Positions 1-44,437 of a stretch of 64,000 bases of DNA are shown one piece after another. This stretch comes from Tretioscincus oriximinensis (lineage: Eukaryota > Chordata > Lepidosauria > Squamata > Gymnophthalmidae): positions 199,451-263,450 of the forward strand of contig JAJVDF010000449.1 in NCBI GenBank assembly GCA_022410635.1. The letters are read 5' to 3'. A model generated the notes under the pieces. That model made no database searches. It was given only the letters and a program-made list of their open reading frames with translations, and was not told the DNA's origin. Position 1 is the first letter of the stretch. The number at the start of each line of letters is the position of its first letter. A program made the position numbers and the translations under genes.

Positions 1-349
1 CTCGTGAGAGGTAGCAGATTCTTTGGTTGTAGAAGATTTTCTTTTTCTAGAGGTTTCTGAGCGAGAGTGAGATCTGGCACTCTTGCTCTTTTTGTGGTGA
101 GAGGGGCCCTCATCCTCGTCCGAGGGGAGCACCCTCTTGCGAGAAACAGCAGTTCTTCCTCGCTCAGAAGATGACTCATCCGCTGCAAAAACATCAAGAG
201 CAGTAGGGGTCTCCTGCCGTCTTGGTTCAGAAGAAGCGATGACTGCGGATTGGAGCCTGACAATTTCCAACATGCCTGCCATGGTGGTTTTTAGCTCTCT
301 CAAAAGCTCAGCCGTTTGCTGCTGCTGTATATCAGGTTGAGGCTGAGAC
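1..349 (-). CDS. gag-like ORF of a DIRS-type retrotransposon, partial
   Basis: Reading the minus strand from an ATG at 347-349, an open frame of 116 codons runs off the left edge. The product starts MSQPQPDIQQQQ, continues into a short helical-looking stretch (TAELLRELKTTMAGMLEIVR) and then becomes rich in Ser, Lys, Arg, Asp and Glu (for example SDEDEG and KKSKSARSHSRSETSRKRKS). A charged Ser/Arg-rich stretch like this is typical of the gag-like first ORF of vertebrate DIRS elements; the DIRS gag at 20.5-21.8 kb in this window has a similar composition. The frame stays open upstream of this ATG to at least position 420, so the true start may be earlier. The ORF follows a terminal repeat (1,389-1,542) and a GC-rich leader. 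It is not closely similar to the other DIRS gag, so it probably comes from a second lineage. Confidence 0.5.
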
Positions 350-699
350 ATAGGCGCAGGCACAGGAAGAGGATTAGTCTCTGGCGCCTTAGCCCGCGAT
401 GCTGTTCGGGCTTTTCCTTTGCCCGTCGGGCGCGTCTCTTTTTCTATAGGGCCCTTGCTGGGCTGAGGAGCCTCTGGAGCGTTCCCTCCCTCCATGGGGG
501 TTGGGAATGGTGGCTTCCCTTTTCTGAACTGGAGTGAGCTCACTGCGCGAGGTGGAGTTTTGCTTCTGCGCAGTGGCTCCGCGGGAGCAGATGCGTTTCC
601 CGCCTCCTTCGTTCCGGCGCCACAAAGTCCAATCCGGAACAAAAATAGCCNGCCCGGCGGCCCCAGGAGAAGGGAGGAGGGTACCTGGCTCCTGGTGGG

Positions 700-975
700 T
701 CCTTCTGGAAGGGCTTCCTCCTCCACGGCCCTCCGGATCGCCGCTGGCAGAGGGGGGCCGGTGGGTAGATGTTGCGCGGCTCGGCTGCCGGCGGCTGGTG
801 GTTCTTCGCCCTCAACGGTCCTCTGGGTCGCGGTTAGCGAGAGGAGGCCGGAGGGAAGCCGCTTTGCAGCCCGGCTGTCGGTGGTAAAGGCAGCCGGCAA
901 TCCGTCGTCCTCGACGGCCCTCTGAAACGCGGGTAGCGAGGGAGGGCCGGAGGGAAGCCGCTGGGAGGCTCCGTC
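700..975. repeat. three imperfect ~97-bp GC-rich tandem units
   Basis: The block CCACGGCCCTCCGGATCGC near 722 recurs in altered form near 812 and again near 912. In the second and third units it is followed by AGGCCGGAGGGAAGCCGCT or GGGCCGGAGGGAAGCCGCT. The spacing is about 90-100 bp. The units lie in the leader of the DIRS-like element and are very CpG-rich. Confidence 0.5.
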
Positions 976-1388
976 GAGCGCGCCTTGATGCAAATAATTT
1001 CCTTTCTCCGCAGCTCTCCACTCCGCGGCTTGCGAAGTGGGGCTGGGCGATGAGGAGGCGCTGATGGAAGCGAGGGAGCTCGTTTCTTCCTCGGCTTCCC
1101 GCTCCNCGGCTTGCAGAGAGGCGCCGAAAGCCACGCGGTCCGCGGCCTCTCCTCTGATGTNCGCTATTTTGATGTCTCTGGCCCAATTCCGAAGCCAGAG
1201 GGCTTCNGATGATAGTGGAGGGGCGGAGAGGTACTCCCACGGCCCCTTAGGTTCGGGAGGGGGGGCTGGTAGCCTCCACGGCTCCCGCTGTTCCGAAGTA
1301 CGATCCGGGGATGGAGGCTCGCCACGTGGCCTGCCTCCAGGCCCAATGTCCATAACAAAGAATAGCCAACACCAGTAAATTTCCAACG

Positions 1389-1542
1389 CCTTCCTGCAAG
1401 AAAAGCGACAGAAAGAACTGGGCCTCCCACTAGTGGGCGGGGTAATATACCCCAGGGAGGTTCCATTCTGTCGCTTTCCTGCAGGGGGGATTTGATGGAA
1501 TAACCCATGGTGTTAGGCATCCCTTCCCGGCTTCCATCTTCC
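1389..1542 (-). repeat. terminal repeat of the left-edge DIRS-like element
   Basis: This segment contains an internal inverted pair: GCGACAGAA near 1,402 and TTCTGTCGC near 1,466. It ends near CGGCTTCCATCTTCC. A diverged solo copy lies at 10,987-11,135. Confidence 0.5.
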
Positions 1543-1796
1543 GTGAATTGTAAACTTATAAACGTATCTATAGTTGTAGCTTTTTAATTGTTNTTCTTGT
1601 AACTTAAATATTGAGCATTAATGACATTTGGCTGTTGTATTCTGATAAAGCAAGCTAGCTGTTCCTAGAAATAATACATTTTGTACCCCCAGAGAACACA
1701 ACTTTAATCTTATATTTCAAGGACCAGAAACTGGTGAACTACCAAGATATTAACAGATTATAATGTCAATTATTTGTCATATTAACCAAGAGTGCA

Positions 1797-1925
1797 TCCA
1801 CATAAGGTTTCGTAGGCACATCTACTTCTTCAGATGCTTATGCAACCCACTTTTATCAAGTTAGTCTCAAAGTGCTATTAGCTCCTTTGCTGGACTTTCT
1901 ACTAGACATGGCTATTTCTCTGAAA
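1797..1925. mobile_element. Penelope-like element 3' end, inverted pair
   Basis: A short minus-strand fragment (CGTAGGCACATCTACTTCTT) meets a plus-strand fragment ending in GCTCCTTTGCTGGACTTTCT and GGCTATTTCTCTGAAATTG. The same sequence closes the PLE copy at 62,244-62,785, which still shows a GIY-YIG tail. Confidence 0.6.
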
Positions 1926-2096
1926 TTGACTACCATGGAAAGCACCAATATTAGCCGAATGGAGTGGAAACCCAGCAACCTCTCCAGGACTCTTGCTCAG
2001 GTACAGACAGATATAATCTTTCTTAAACAATGCAAACAGGAGGACACCATCCCCAAAGGACTATGAGTAAAGAACCCACTATGTACCACATACCGC

Positions 2097-2205
2097 ACAG
2101 ACTGTAGTGGAGCATATGAAGAAGATGTGTCTACGAAAGCTTATGCCACCCACTTTTCTCAAGTTAGTCTCAAAGTGCTACTAGCTNCTTTGCTGGACTA
2201 TTATA
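2097..2205 (+). mobile_element. Penelope-like element 3' end fragment
   Basis: Carries GAAGAAGATGTGTCTACGAA, AGCTTATGCCACCCACTTTT and CTTTGCTGGACT, the 3'-end signature of the PLE family seen elsewhere in this window. Confidence 0.6.
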
Positions 2206-3039
2206 AAATAAATGCAATTTCATAATGTTCCCAAATTTTTTATCTTATTTGTGGTCTTATATGTTTTATCCTAATAAGGCAAAGCTAGATTCATTTGTGA
2301 GACAAACCCAATGCAGTGTTCAAGTTGCATGTCAGAAGAAGATCTCGAACTGTTACCAACAAATGCAGTTCAACAGCATGTTTGAATATTGTAATGCCTC
2401 TTGTGTCTCTAGTATCTACAGAAAAGACCAAGAATAAAATGCCCTCATCATTTTATTTATAAGCATACTACTCTGTTTACAAGTATAGAAATAAAATAGA
2501 AATAATATTTTTATCATTCTCATGAAAGCAGAACTTATATACAGAATTTAACAATCATAATGCTGGGTTGAAGAAACTGTTGTAAATTGTGGAACTCTCT
2601 AGCTGGCTATTCTAGGTCAGCCAGCACAGAAACTGCTGAATATTGGGAGACCATATTAAGATTTTGGCTGTATCCACCCCCCCCCACAAAATTTAGCTAG
2701 ATGTAAGCAACATCACCTTCCATCTGCCCCAAGAGATCATGCATGTTCAATGATCCACTTGCTACAAAGATTTGTTTTCGCAGAATTTTCAACCACTGCA
2801 GTTTGTGAGATTCAACAGCGCACATGAAAGCTTCATGGAGACATTCAGCAATGAGAACAAAGCAAATTCATTGGTTCTTGGCTCACAGAGAATGCTCGGG
2901 AATTCTCGCGGAGAATGCTTGGGAATTAGGTTTTTTTCTTATAGATATATTGATATAATTTGTCCAACCTGATTCAGGCTTGCAATTTCATTAGCAAACT
3001 TGCACCATAAAGTCAAGTGCAAGCAACTTGAATTAAATT

Positions 3040-3400
3040 GATCTTTTCATCCAGCATATGACAGGCCTCTCTCAACCATCCAAAGCTCAGGAACTGACAG
3101 CGCATAGTTGTTACATGATGTTTTTAAGACTGGCCTTAAAAGACTGCTTTCACACCAGTATTGCTGCACCAGTTGAAAACAAATTTAAGCAAGCACTTTC
3201 TTGTGTCACAGTATTCTGCCAAGGCCACATACCCACGACAGGTTCACCTCACTATTTTGTTTACATTGCGTTTGCCATCTGTCCCTATGTACCTTATGCA
3301 TCCATGCTGTTCCAAAACATTATCTAGCAATATCATTGCATGACGAGTCCCACAAGGCATTGCTGCACTTGCCTTACTACAATCCCCAGCATTCTCTGAG
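3040..3400. repeat. diverged interspersed repeat shared with 23.3 and 38.6 kb
   Basis: The tail (CACTTGCCTTACTACAATCC) and the block ending CATCTGTCCC resemble segments at 23,290-23,520 and 38,553-38,690. No coding signal or clear termini are visible. A non-autonomous element is likely but the class is unknown. Confidence 0.3.
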
Positions 3401-4208
3401 AGCCTGGAGACAATTCCCTAGCAATCTCTGTGAGCCAAGAGCCAATGAACTGTTAATCTTGCCCCGAAATCACATGAGATTTGCTCAATATGTGGTAGTG
3501 AGTTGTTCCATGACAATGGATGCTTTCAGTGAGTGGAACACTGCATGCGTGAATCCATGGAGTGGACTGAAGGTGATCTTGGGTCCACTTTGGTTGAAAT
3601 TGTGCATGAGGATGTGGTCCAAAGTGGTTCAAGGCCCTGGGCTTTCTCTTTTTGTTGATGAGCTGGAATGTGAAAGTGAAGATGTGAGGGCTTGAAAAGC
3701 AACCCCTTGACACTCTGAATGGTACATTCTGTTACTTATGCTTGCTTGTGTAACAGACTCTATTTTTATGTCTATTTGAAAGCAACACCTCTCAATAAAC
3801 TTTGATATAAATTTATAGCTACGGTTCTATAAAACTATAGCTTTGTGAATCTCAGGAAGAGAGCTTCTGTTGTTCAGTGCAGTGACTCTTTATGACCCCA
3901 AGAAAACCAGGNAACTCTGTTCTTCTCTGCTTTTTAAAGTCTGGCTAAGTCCATGTTAATTGCCTCCATGACACTATATATTCACCTTACACTCAGGCTT
4001 ACCCACCTTACCTTCTCCTATTGTCTTCAGTCTTTCCCAGCATCAGGGTCTTTTTTTAGCACCTAAAGTATTTGAGCTTCAGCTTCAGTATTTGTCCTTA
4101 CAATGATTCGAAGGACAAATCATTAGTCCAATTTAATGTAGTGGTTAGATTGTTGGACTCTTATCTGGTTGTCTCCTGGTTCAATTCTACAGTTCTCCAT
4201 GAAGCCAG

Positions 4209-4673
4209 CTCGTGACCTGGGACAATCCTGGTTTTGGAGACTAAAATATAGTCCCCTCCGGATTTTAAGAGAAAATCCTGGATTTTTACATTCCCTGATG
4301 CTGNATCTGGGAATATAAAAATCCAGGATTTTAAAGGCAAAGGAGCCGCCAGGGTTGACGGCTGCAGCCCGAGCAACACTTTCCAGGGTCCTGGAAAGAA
4401 CCTCAGAGCATGCTGTAGTTGATCCTCTGCTGGAGGCGGGGTTTCGCAACTGCTGTCAAGCAAAGTGCCTCCAGCAGAGGAAAAATGCTTGTGTTTTTGA
4501 CAGAAGAACATAGCTTTTGTGCGTCTCTGTTCTGCCTGTCTCATCACAGGCATCTGTGTGCGTGCGTGTGTGCATGCATGTGTGCGTGCGTGCGCGCGCG
4601 TGTATGTGCACGAGTGCGTGCACCCCCACCCACCCCGTCCCGGTTTGGGGCTGCCAACGTATGGCAACCCTAC
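4209..4673 (-). mobile_element. MITE family E copy inside a SINE
   Basis: A 465-bp insert ends in GTATGGCAACCCTA. It has an internal TG/CG-rich microsatellite (4,553-4,620) and the block GACTAAAATATAGTCCCCTC. A copy in the opposite orientation is at 58,131-58,606. No ORF is convincing. The GGTTGCCAT-type end is common in hAT-like MITEs, but the class is an inference. Confidence 0.55.
4553..4622. repeat. TG/CG microsatellite
   Basis: Alternating TGTG, CGTG and GCGCGCG runs inside the MITE at 4,209-4,673. Confidence 0.8.
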
Positions 4674-5228
4674 TCACAGCCACACCTACTTCACTGGCTA
4701 TCTGTTGTGGCAAATGTAACAAAAACTTTGTGTGCTACCCTTTGTTGAAAAGGGTGTTATAAATGTTTATGATGTTCATTGATCTTTTTTTTCCGTCCAA
4801 GGAACACTCAAAAGCCTTTTCTAGCATCACAAATTAAAAGTATCATTTCTGTGGCCCTCAGCCTTCCTTATGATCCAACCAACACAGCTGTACGTTACTA
4901 CTGGAAAACTGAAAGTTTTAACAGTATGGACCTTTGTTGGCAAAGTGATGTTTCATTTTTTAAGAACACTGTCTAGACTTGCGATAAGTTTCCTTTCAAA
5001 CAGTAAGCATCTTTTAATATCATGGCTGCAGTTATCATCTGATGCAGCTTCTATTTCTTTCCATTCTAACTACCACACATACCTTTAAACCAATTNGGTC
5101 CTGAAGAACTTGATTGAAAACCAGGGAAAAAAGATTTTTTTTCTGGTTCTTAATCTTATTTTTGAGAATGGAAAATGATTTAAAAGCACCTGTGTGACTG
5201 CGGCCTATATGTATTTAAATATCCTTAC

Positions 5229-39045
<33,817 letters not shown>

Positions 39046-39376
39046 CTGGAAGCAGATAGTAAGCATAGAAACAAAATAATGGACAGCCCTCCCCCCTTTC
39101 TTCCTCCCTTGAACATCCAATGAGCTCCACAATTCCCCAGACTTTTTATCTCTTTTTCTCCTATTTTTAAACTGTTTATCTCAACCTACGGCTCGCTGCC
39201 GACTAAAGGATGGCACAGAAGTCTCACTTCATCGTTCAGATACGCTTTCTCAGCTCACAGTATGCGAAATACAGGCAGCAATAATTCCTGTGAGGCTGAA
39301 AGGATCCGAAACACAGATTTAAGGAACAATTTATGTAACTTTCCTTTTGTTCTTTCACTTTCAATTATTCAAAAAG

Positions 39377-39870
39377 TGAACTATCGTGGTTCGCTTCCCG
39401 ATATTCCGCACCAGTATGGCAAAGAAGGCAGCTCAACCAGAGTGCTAGACACGTGTAACAGCAATCACACGGGAACACAACTTGGAGAAGAAGTAGCCTC
39501 AGGAGGATCCCAGGGTTATGGAGTCCTCCAGATCCTCCAAAAACTTCAACTTTTATTGATTACAATATCCGAAGGCGTGTCTAAAATTATGACGGGGTAA
39601 AAAGGGCAGAGGATACCCAACGTGGGTCTCTGATGTCATACATGACGCGTTATGCCCCCTCCCAAGGGGGCGCAGCCTGGGTAAAAGAACCAATAGGGGA
39701 AGAGAAGTGTGTGTGTGGTGTGACTAATGACTGGATCTTTAGCTACCATTATGATCCCCTGTCAATCAAATCCATGACAGGAAAAATGAATCATACCAAG
39801 GGGCCAAGCTCTGATGACCCTTGTTTGATATCAAACAAAGAGGAGATAGTAGTGTCTATAGAAAGGTAGA
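39377..39870 (-). mobile_element. LTR-like segment 1 (solo LTR candidate)
   Basis: On minus, a poly(A) signal AATAAA lies at 39,552-39,557, and the end reads GCGAACCACGATAGTTCA, closing with CA. It shares GACACGTGTAA, CACACGG, GGATCC and the CTCCCAAGGGGGCGCAGCCT block with segment 2. No gag, pol or env coding is attached. The outer (U3) edge is unclear. Probably from an endogenous retroviral or Gypsy-like element. Confidence 0.45.
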
Positions 39871-40429
39871 AAAGAGTAAATAGTGGCTTCCCTTTTGGAC
39901 AATAGGGCAAGCTTCAGGCTATGATGCCAAAGTGAGATTCCCAGTGGGTGTCAAGTCTGCCTTAGTGAAAAGCAAACAGTTGACTTCCCTGAAACTAGAT
40001 GGGATTAATTTGCCCTTTGTCAATAAGGACATTAGTTAGGGGCTACCATTCACAGGTGCCCCTAGGGAGAGGAAAGAGATTAAGTGAGTTCCTGAGGTTG
40101 AGCAAAGGTCAGCTTGACCAAGGAAAATTTTGAAGAAAATTACCCAGAGGCCTCACTTTGGTAGATTTGGTCCAGCCAGATATATTTGATATTAATAATA
40201 TATTTTATTCCTAATATGTGTTCCAGGGGGAAATCCCAACTGTGAACACCTATTTACATGGAGGAAACCTGAAAGGCCATTAACTTATATTCACAGTTAA
40301 TAACTCATTTTCAAATTGCTCCCCTTAAAAATCAAGTTGCCCCCCTATGGAGCATGTCTCCCATGTTGAGAACCATGGTTTTAGAGCATGGGTAGGTAAT
40401 TTATATGGGAGAAGACATTGCTTTAGATG

Positions 40430-41140
40430 TTTGAAGCTCAAGCTTCTAAGGGCCTCATAAATTAAAACTCAAACTTTGAATTTATAAACTGGTAGCCACT
40501 GCAGTTTTTTCAATTAATCAATGTGCAATGAATAGTGCCAGACAGGAATCTTGCTGCTGTATACCACCCCAGATAGTATTTTACACCATCTTCTACAGCA
40601 GAACTACATAGAATGCATTGCAGTATTCTAGTATGGAGGTTATCAGTCCAGTATAGAGGTTACCAGAACATAGATTATTGTGACCAACTCCTGGTTGGTG
40701 CGCCAGCTGGATGTTGAAGTAGATCTTCCTCCTGGTCATGGTCTCTACTTGAGCATTAAACAGCACAGGATTACTTCCGGACTTTGCACCTTTCTCTTAC
40801 AGGGAAGAACTTCTTTATGAAGCTGAGATGTTGGTTTTGTCTAGATTTGCTCACCCCTCACTCATCCAGCCAATTATTGCCTTCAAACAATTGTTAAGAA
40901 CATCAGCATTTCACCTGATTCAGGTGGGATAGAGAATTAGAACTGGGTGTTATCTGCATATTTTTGACACTTCCCTATAAACCTGCAACAAAATCTGCAT
41001 GTTTCAGGTTAGATGAGAATTTGCTGTTTCTGCTGATTCCAAAGGAAATTAATGTATTATCTTTCACTTTTTTCTTTCTATTGTTACACTTTATGCTAGG
41101 CTCTGTGGCTTAAGGGTGCAATATAAATGATTAACTTAAA
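40430..41140. mobile_element. L3/CR1-like LINE 3' region, decayed
   Basis: TAGCCACTGCAGTTTTTTCA, AGACAGGAATCTTGCTGCTG, CATAGAATGCATTGCAGTAT and AGGCTCTGTGGCTTAAGGGT resemble the untranslated end of old L3/CR1-type LINEs. From memory; orientation uncertain. Confidence 0.4.
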
Positions 41141-41197
41141 TTTTAAATTAGCACATTCTGGCTGAAGTTACTTGCACTGTTCTCACTTGCAGTGTTA

Positions 41198-41890
41198 GGC
41201 TACGTTCACACGGCGAGCTAAAACCCGAAATAAATTTATATTCCGGAATATAGCAAATGCCTATCCCTTCACACCACAGGCAGAGCTGATCTGCAGGGAA
41301 TTCAGCTGAAGGAGGGGAGATGGCTGCGTTCTGCTGGCCCCATCCGTATGGAGCCTCAGTTTGGGTAATGTTTTGGGACATTTTGGGACATTTTGGCATG
41401 TGGGTGGCCAAGCTCTGTCCCAAAGCGTTACCCAGACCGAGGCTCCGTATGGATGGGGCCAGCAGAACGCAGCCGTCTCCCCTCCTTCAGCAGAATTCCC
41501 TGCAGATCGGCTCTGTCTGCTGTCAAATGGTTCGGCTGAGGGGAGGAGGTTTTGTTCCTGTTCCTTTTGCAGAGCCGATCTCCAGTCAGCAGCCCCCAAA
41601 AGGAGGCGGAGGGCAGCCTGGNCTTAAGAAAAGGCGGGCAGATTTCCCCACCAAAGGAGGCGGCGCTTCCTCCTGTCATCTCTCCCCTCCTGTCTCTCGC
41701 ACTAATAATGGTCACACGGGAGAGGAAGGGAATTGGTTATGAGGTGACGGAGGTTGGCTGTGAGGTTTCGGATGTTCTCCGCAATTATTCTTGATTATCC
41801 CAGCAACAGTTTATTGCAGAATAAATGGCCTTTATTGCGGAAGTTTTACTTATACATGCTTAACACGTGTGACGTGACCATCATAATGTC
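41198..41890 (+). mobile_element. MITE family B copy B2 carrying a GC-rich fold-back insert
   Basis: The left part (GGCTACGTTCACACGGCGAG, ATTCCGGAATATAGC) and right part (CCCAGCAACAGTTTATTGCA, TGCTTAACACGTGTGACG) match family B. Between them lie about 500 bp of GC-rich sequence that other copies lack, including a long inverted repeat (41,281-41,515). Confidence 0.6.
41281..41515. repeat. inverted repeat with ~90-bp arms
   Basis: The left arm (41,281-41,370: CAGAGCTGATCTGCAGGGAA ... TTGGGTAATG) pairs with the right arm (41,426-41,515: CGTTACCCAGACCGAGGCTC ... GATCGGCTCTG) with few mismatches. The stem extends inward through TTTTGGGACA and TGTCCCAAAG, leaving a short loop. Confidence 0.85.
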
Positions 41891-42484
41891 GCTATAACTG
41901 AGGCATAAAATAGCTCCCTTAGATTCCCAGTGGTTTATCGTAACTGGTTTTAGAATGGGACATACTGGGCTCCTACATTCACTTATTACAGAATATTTCT
42001 GCTTCAAGCTGAAAGCATATTTCACAAGCAAGCATTTTATTTTATTTTTTAACATATTAATATAGTCTGAAAGTTCATGTGGTGATAGGGCTAAGGCATC
42101 AATTACAAAGTGCAAGAAGTAGTATCCATAATGTGTAGGTTGTTTAAAGTTCGCCCAAAGGCAAATTGCTACATTCTTGCTAATGCTTCCACGTAGTTCT
42201 CACACCCTATAAGACTGAAACTTTCATGACAGTTCAGGAAGAAATGCAAACACAGCCACACCACTGAGAATGTAAACGGGGTGGTTTCCTTGAGAACACA
42301 AGATAGTAGGAATATTTCTTTTAAGTCAAGACGCAAAGAGAAACAATCTAATTGAAATTGACAAATTTATGCTGTCGCCACATTTGTGTTGCAGGGGAGC
42401 AATCCAGCTGGAACCACTCTTGTTAGAGGTTTCCATACTGAAGCAGCCCCATTGGTCTGGAAAAAGAACATCTGTGCTCTCATA

Positions 42485-42885
42485 GCCCCATAGAATCATA
42501 TAGTTAGAAGGGACTGCCATAGACTATCCTAAACTGTCCGCCCTCTCTTTGAAGATTTCCATCAAAGACGAACTTAAATCCTGTGGTTACCTATTCCACT
42601 AACTGATCATCGTTAGAACATCGTAATACCTTTACTTTTAAAACTTCAATTCATCTTCTTTCCTGAGGATAATTTTAATCCTTTTTAATTTCTTGGTTCA
42701 TAACCCATTCTTTGGATTTGAAGATGAAATGAAGCCAATTTAAAGTAAAAGTGTGACCAGAGACTATTACTGTCAGCAAGTTTTTTAAAAAAAATTGATT
42801 TGTTTCAACTGCCCTGTAGTTTCATCCCATTGCTTCTAATCTTTCCTTGCGCAAGTGAGAATAGGGCTGCATCCTTATTAAGGAT
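42485..42885 (-). mobile_element. CR1-type LINE 3' end, old
   Basis: ATAGAATCATATAGTTAGAA, then on minus a decayed C-terminal frame. CTGTAGTTTCATCCCATTGC near 42,815 is the same block seen in the CR1 copy at 47.9 kb. Many changes. Confidence 0.5.
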
Positions 42886-43596
42886 ATTTAGCGAGTTGGC
42901 AACAACATCATGTAGAATTTGCCCCTCACAGAAGTTCAGCGATCCACTTGCTAAAAAGGCTTGGGTCCTGGTTTTTCTGTTAGCTCATTTTTCTGGGATC
43001 AGGAATGGACTTATTTTAAATGTGAAAGATTGTTTAGTAGGGTCATTCAGTAATGTGAACATGGTAAATCTTGTGAGACTTTGAGGCTAGCTATAAAAAT
43101 CTCATTGGTCCTTGGCTTGCAGAGAATGAGAAAATTATAGTAAAATAAGTGACTTAGGTACCTTGTGATGTCATGAGAATACTAGGAAATGAAATGGGGA
43201 AACAGGAAGTAGCGAGGAAAATTAGAGGTGAGTGGAAACCTGCAAGTGAGAACAGTGTTTTCTTGGATTAAATAGAAATAGCAATTTTAACCCTAATCTC
43301 TACACTGTGACAATCCTTTAGTTATTTGCTTATAGCTATTGTGTCTCCTCTTGGACTTCTGTTCTGCAGGCGGAACTTTCCTGGGGCTGGACAAACATAT
43401 GTTTTTAAACCAGCTTTAGTCCTGAAGAATGGAATTGAAACCCAGAAAAAACAGTTTTGAACTTGTCTGAAAACCAGAACTTTTGCTGTTATTATTTAGT
43501 CTATCAAGAGGGGCTTACAGCACTTCAAGAATAATAAGATAAGACAGCATGAGGTTTTGTAGACATGTCTACTTCTTCAGATTCATTGTTTATTTA

Positions 43597-43985
43597 GGCT
43601 GTGTGCACACAGCATGTTTCTACCTCGATCGGAGTGAGATGAGGACGAGTCCAGCACACGGGTTAAGCGTTCTTCAGCAGTCGTCCCACAATAAATGCCG
43701 TTTTTCCCAGAATAAACTATTGTTGTCCTCATGCGGCCAACCCCTGTCCTCTCCTGAGCATATGCGTGTGCACAAATTAGGCACGAGAGGTTAAAACAAG
43801 CGAGAACGCCGCAGTAGTTTCTAGTGGCTGTTGCAAAAATTCTCAGACTGCACTGCCTGGAGATCCGTAACCGATATTATGGAACTGGGGCACTGGTCAC
43901 AGAATATACAGGTTTGGTGTGCACAGACACACGATTGCTATGTTCTGGAATATAGCTTTATAGTGGTTTTTAAGTCGTTGCGTTC
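43597..43985 (-). mobile_element. MITE family B copy B3
   Basis: Starts GGCTGTGTGCACACAGCATG, carries CAGAATAAACTATTGTTGTC and ATTCTCAGACTGCACTGCCT, and ends near TTTTTAAGTCGTTGCG. Full length, reverse orientation. Confidence 0.75.
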
Positions 43986-44044
43986 TAGTTTTTCAGCACT
44001 AAAGACAGTTTTAATTGCATGTATATAATCAATGCCCTAGATCC

Positions 44045-44400
44045 TTTAATTAAGCTTATAGGATTTGGTTAACACAACATCTTAGTAGTTCTCCTTTGAA
44101 GTTTCTCTAGTTCCTTAATCCAGAATTTGGTACATTACTCTAGATAAGGTCTTACCAAGTTAAAGCAGAGAGTGTTACTTCAGCCCTTGTCACACACATG
44201 CTTTTAAAGCATCTTCAGTCCTGAGGAACTGGGCTCAATCAGAATGCTTCACACTGATCCTTTTCACATGCACTCAGCCCAAATCCTTCCATTTGAGCAT
44301 TTTTCTTGCCCAGCTATAGCACCGTGCATTTTTCCCTGTTAAATACCATTCTTTTAGTTGCAGCCCATTGTTAAATGTTTTCCTAGAAAAAATTAACTGT
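44045..44400 (-). mobile_element. CR1-type LINE relic
   Basis: GTACATTACTCTAGATAAGG, TTACCAAGTTAAAGCAGAGA and CCCTGTTAAATACCATTCTT are typical CR1 RT C-terminal and adjoining sequence on the minus strand, interrupted by a short hairpin-type piece near 44,190-44,270. Confidence 0.5.
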
Positions 44401-44437
44401 CTCTTTTCTCTAGTGTTAGCAACCCTTCTTTTTATGC

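Larger units (their letters stand above)
1..1542 (-). mobile_element. 5' part of a DIRS-like retrotransposon (continues off the left edge)
   Basis: On the minus strand the element begins near 1,542 with a terminal repeat, passes through a GC-rich leader and enters a gag-like ORF. The terminal part (1,389-1,542) is repeated as an isolated copy at 10,987-11,135: both share the blocks GCGACAGAA, TCCTGCAGG and a motif close to CAGTCGC, in the same order and spacing. Base composition jumps to strongly GC and CpG-rich between about 560 and 1,330, unlike the AT-rich flanks. The element class is inferred from the gag-like ORF and terminal repeat; RT and recombinase would lie outside the window. Confidence 0.5.
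4134..4758 (+). mobile_element. SINE-2 (tRNA-derived) copy split by a MITE
   Basis: The tRNA-like head lies at 4,137-4,190 (GTAGTGGTTAGATTGTTGGA, B-box-like GGTTCAATTC). The body stops near 4,209 and resumes at about 4,674 with CTCACAGCCACACCTACTTC and TGTTGTGG. The full-length copies at 34.8 and 56.1 kb show that these halves belong together. The intervening 465 bp is a separate MITE. Confidence 0.6.

Noticed and set aside
494..1378. GC-rich ORFs on both strands and a possible CpG-island promoter of a host gene
   Set aside because: The composition is explained by the DIRS-like leader, with terminal repeat on one side and gag-like ORF on the other.
3453..3713. Candidate 3' exon of the SHOC1-like gene
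   Set aside because: Low-quality sequence, no splice sites in the needed phase.
4161..4748. 168-codon and other ORFs across the TG/CG repeat
   Set aside because: They translate a microsatellite inside a MITE.
4779..4976. Plus-strand 65-codon frame that looks protein-like
   Set aside because: No donor/acceptor pair and no partner exon; gene models here are on minus.
41261..41742. Overlapping ORFs of 88 to 140 codons on both strands
   Set aside because: They arise from the GC-rich inverted repeat; both arms give mirror frames. No family seen.
41846..42115. Candidate extra SHOC1-like exon on minus
   Set aside because: Part of the frame lies in MITE B2, and no acceptor and donor give the required phase for exon 1.
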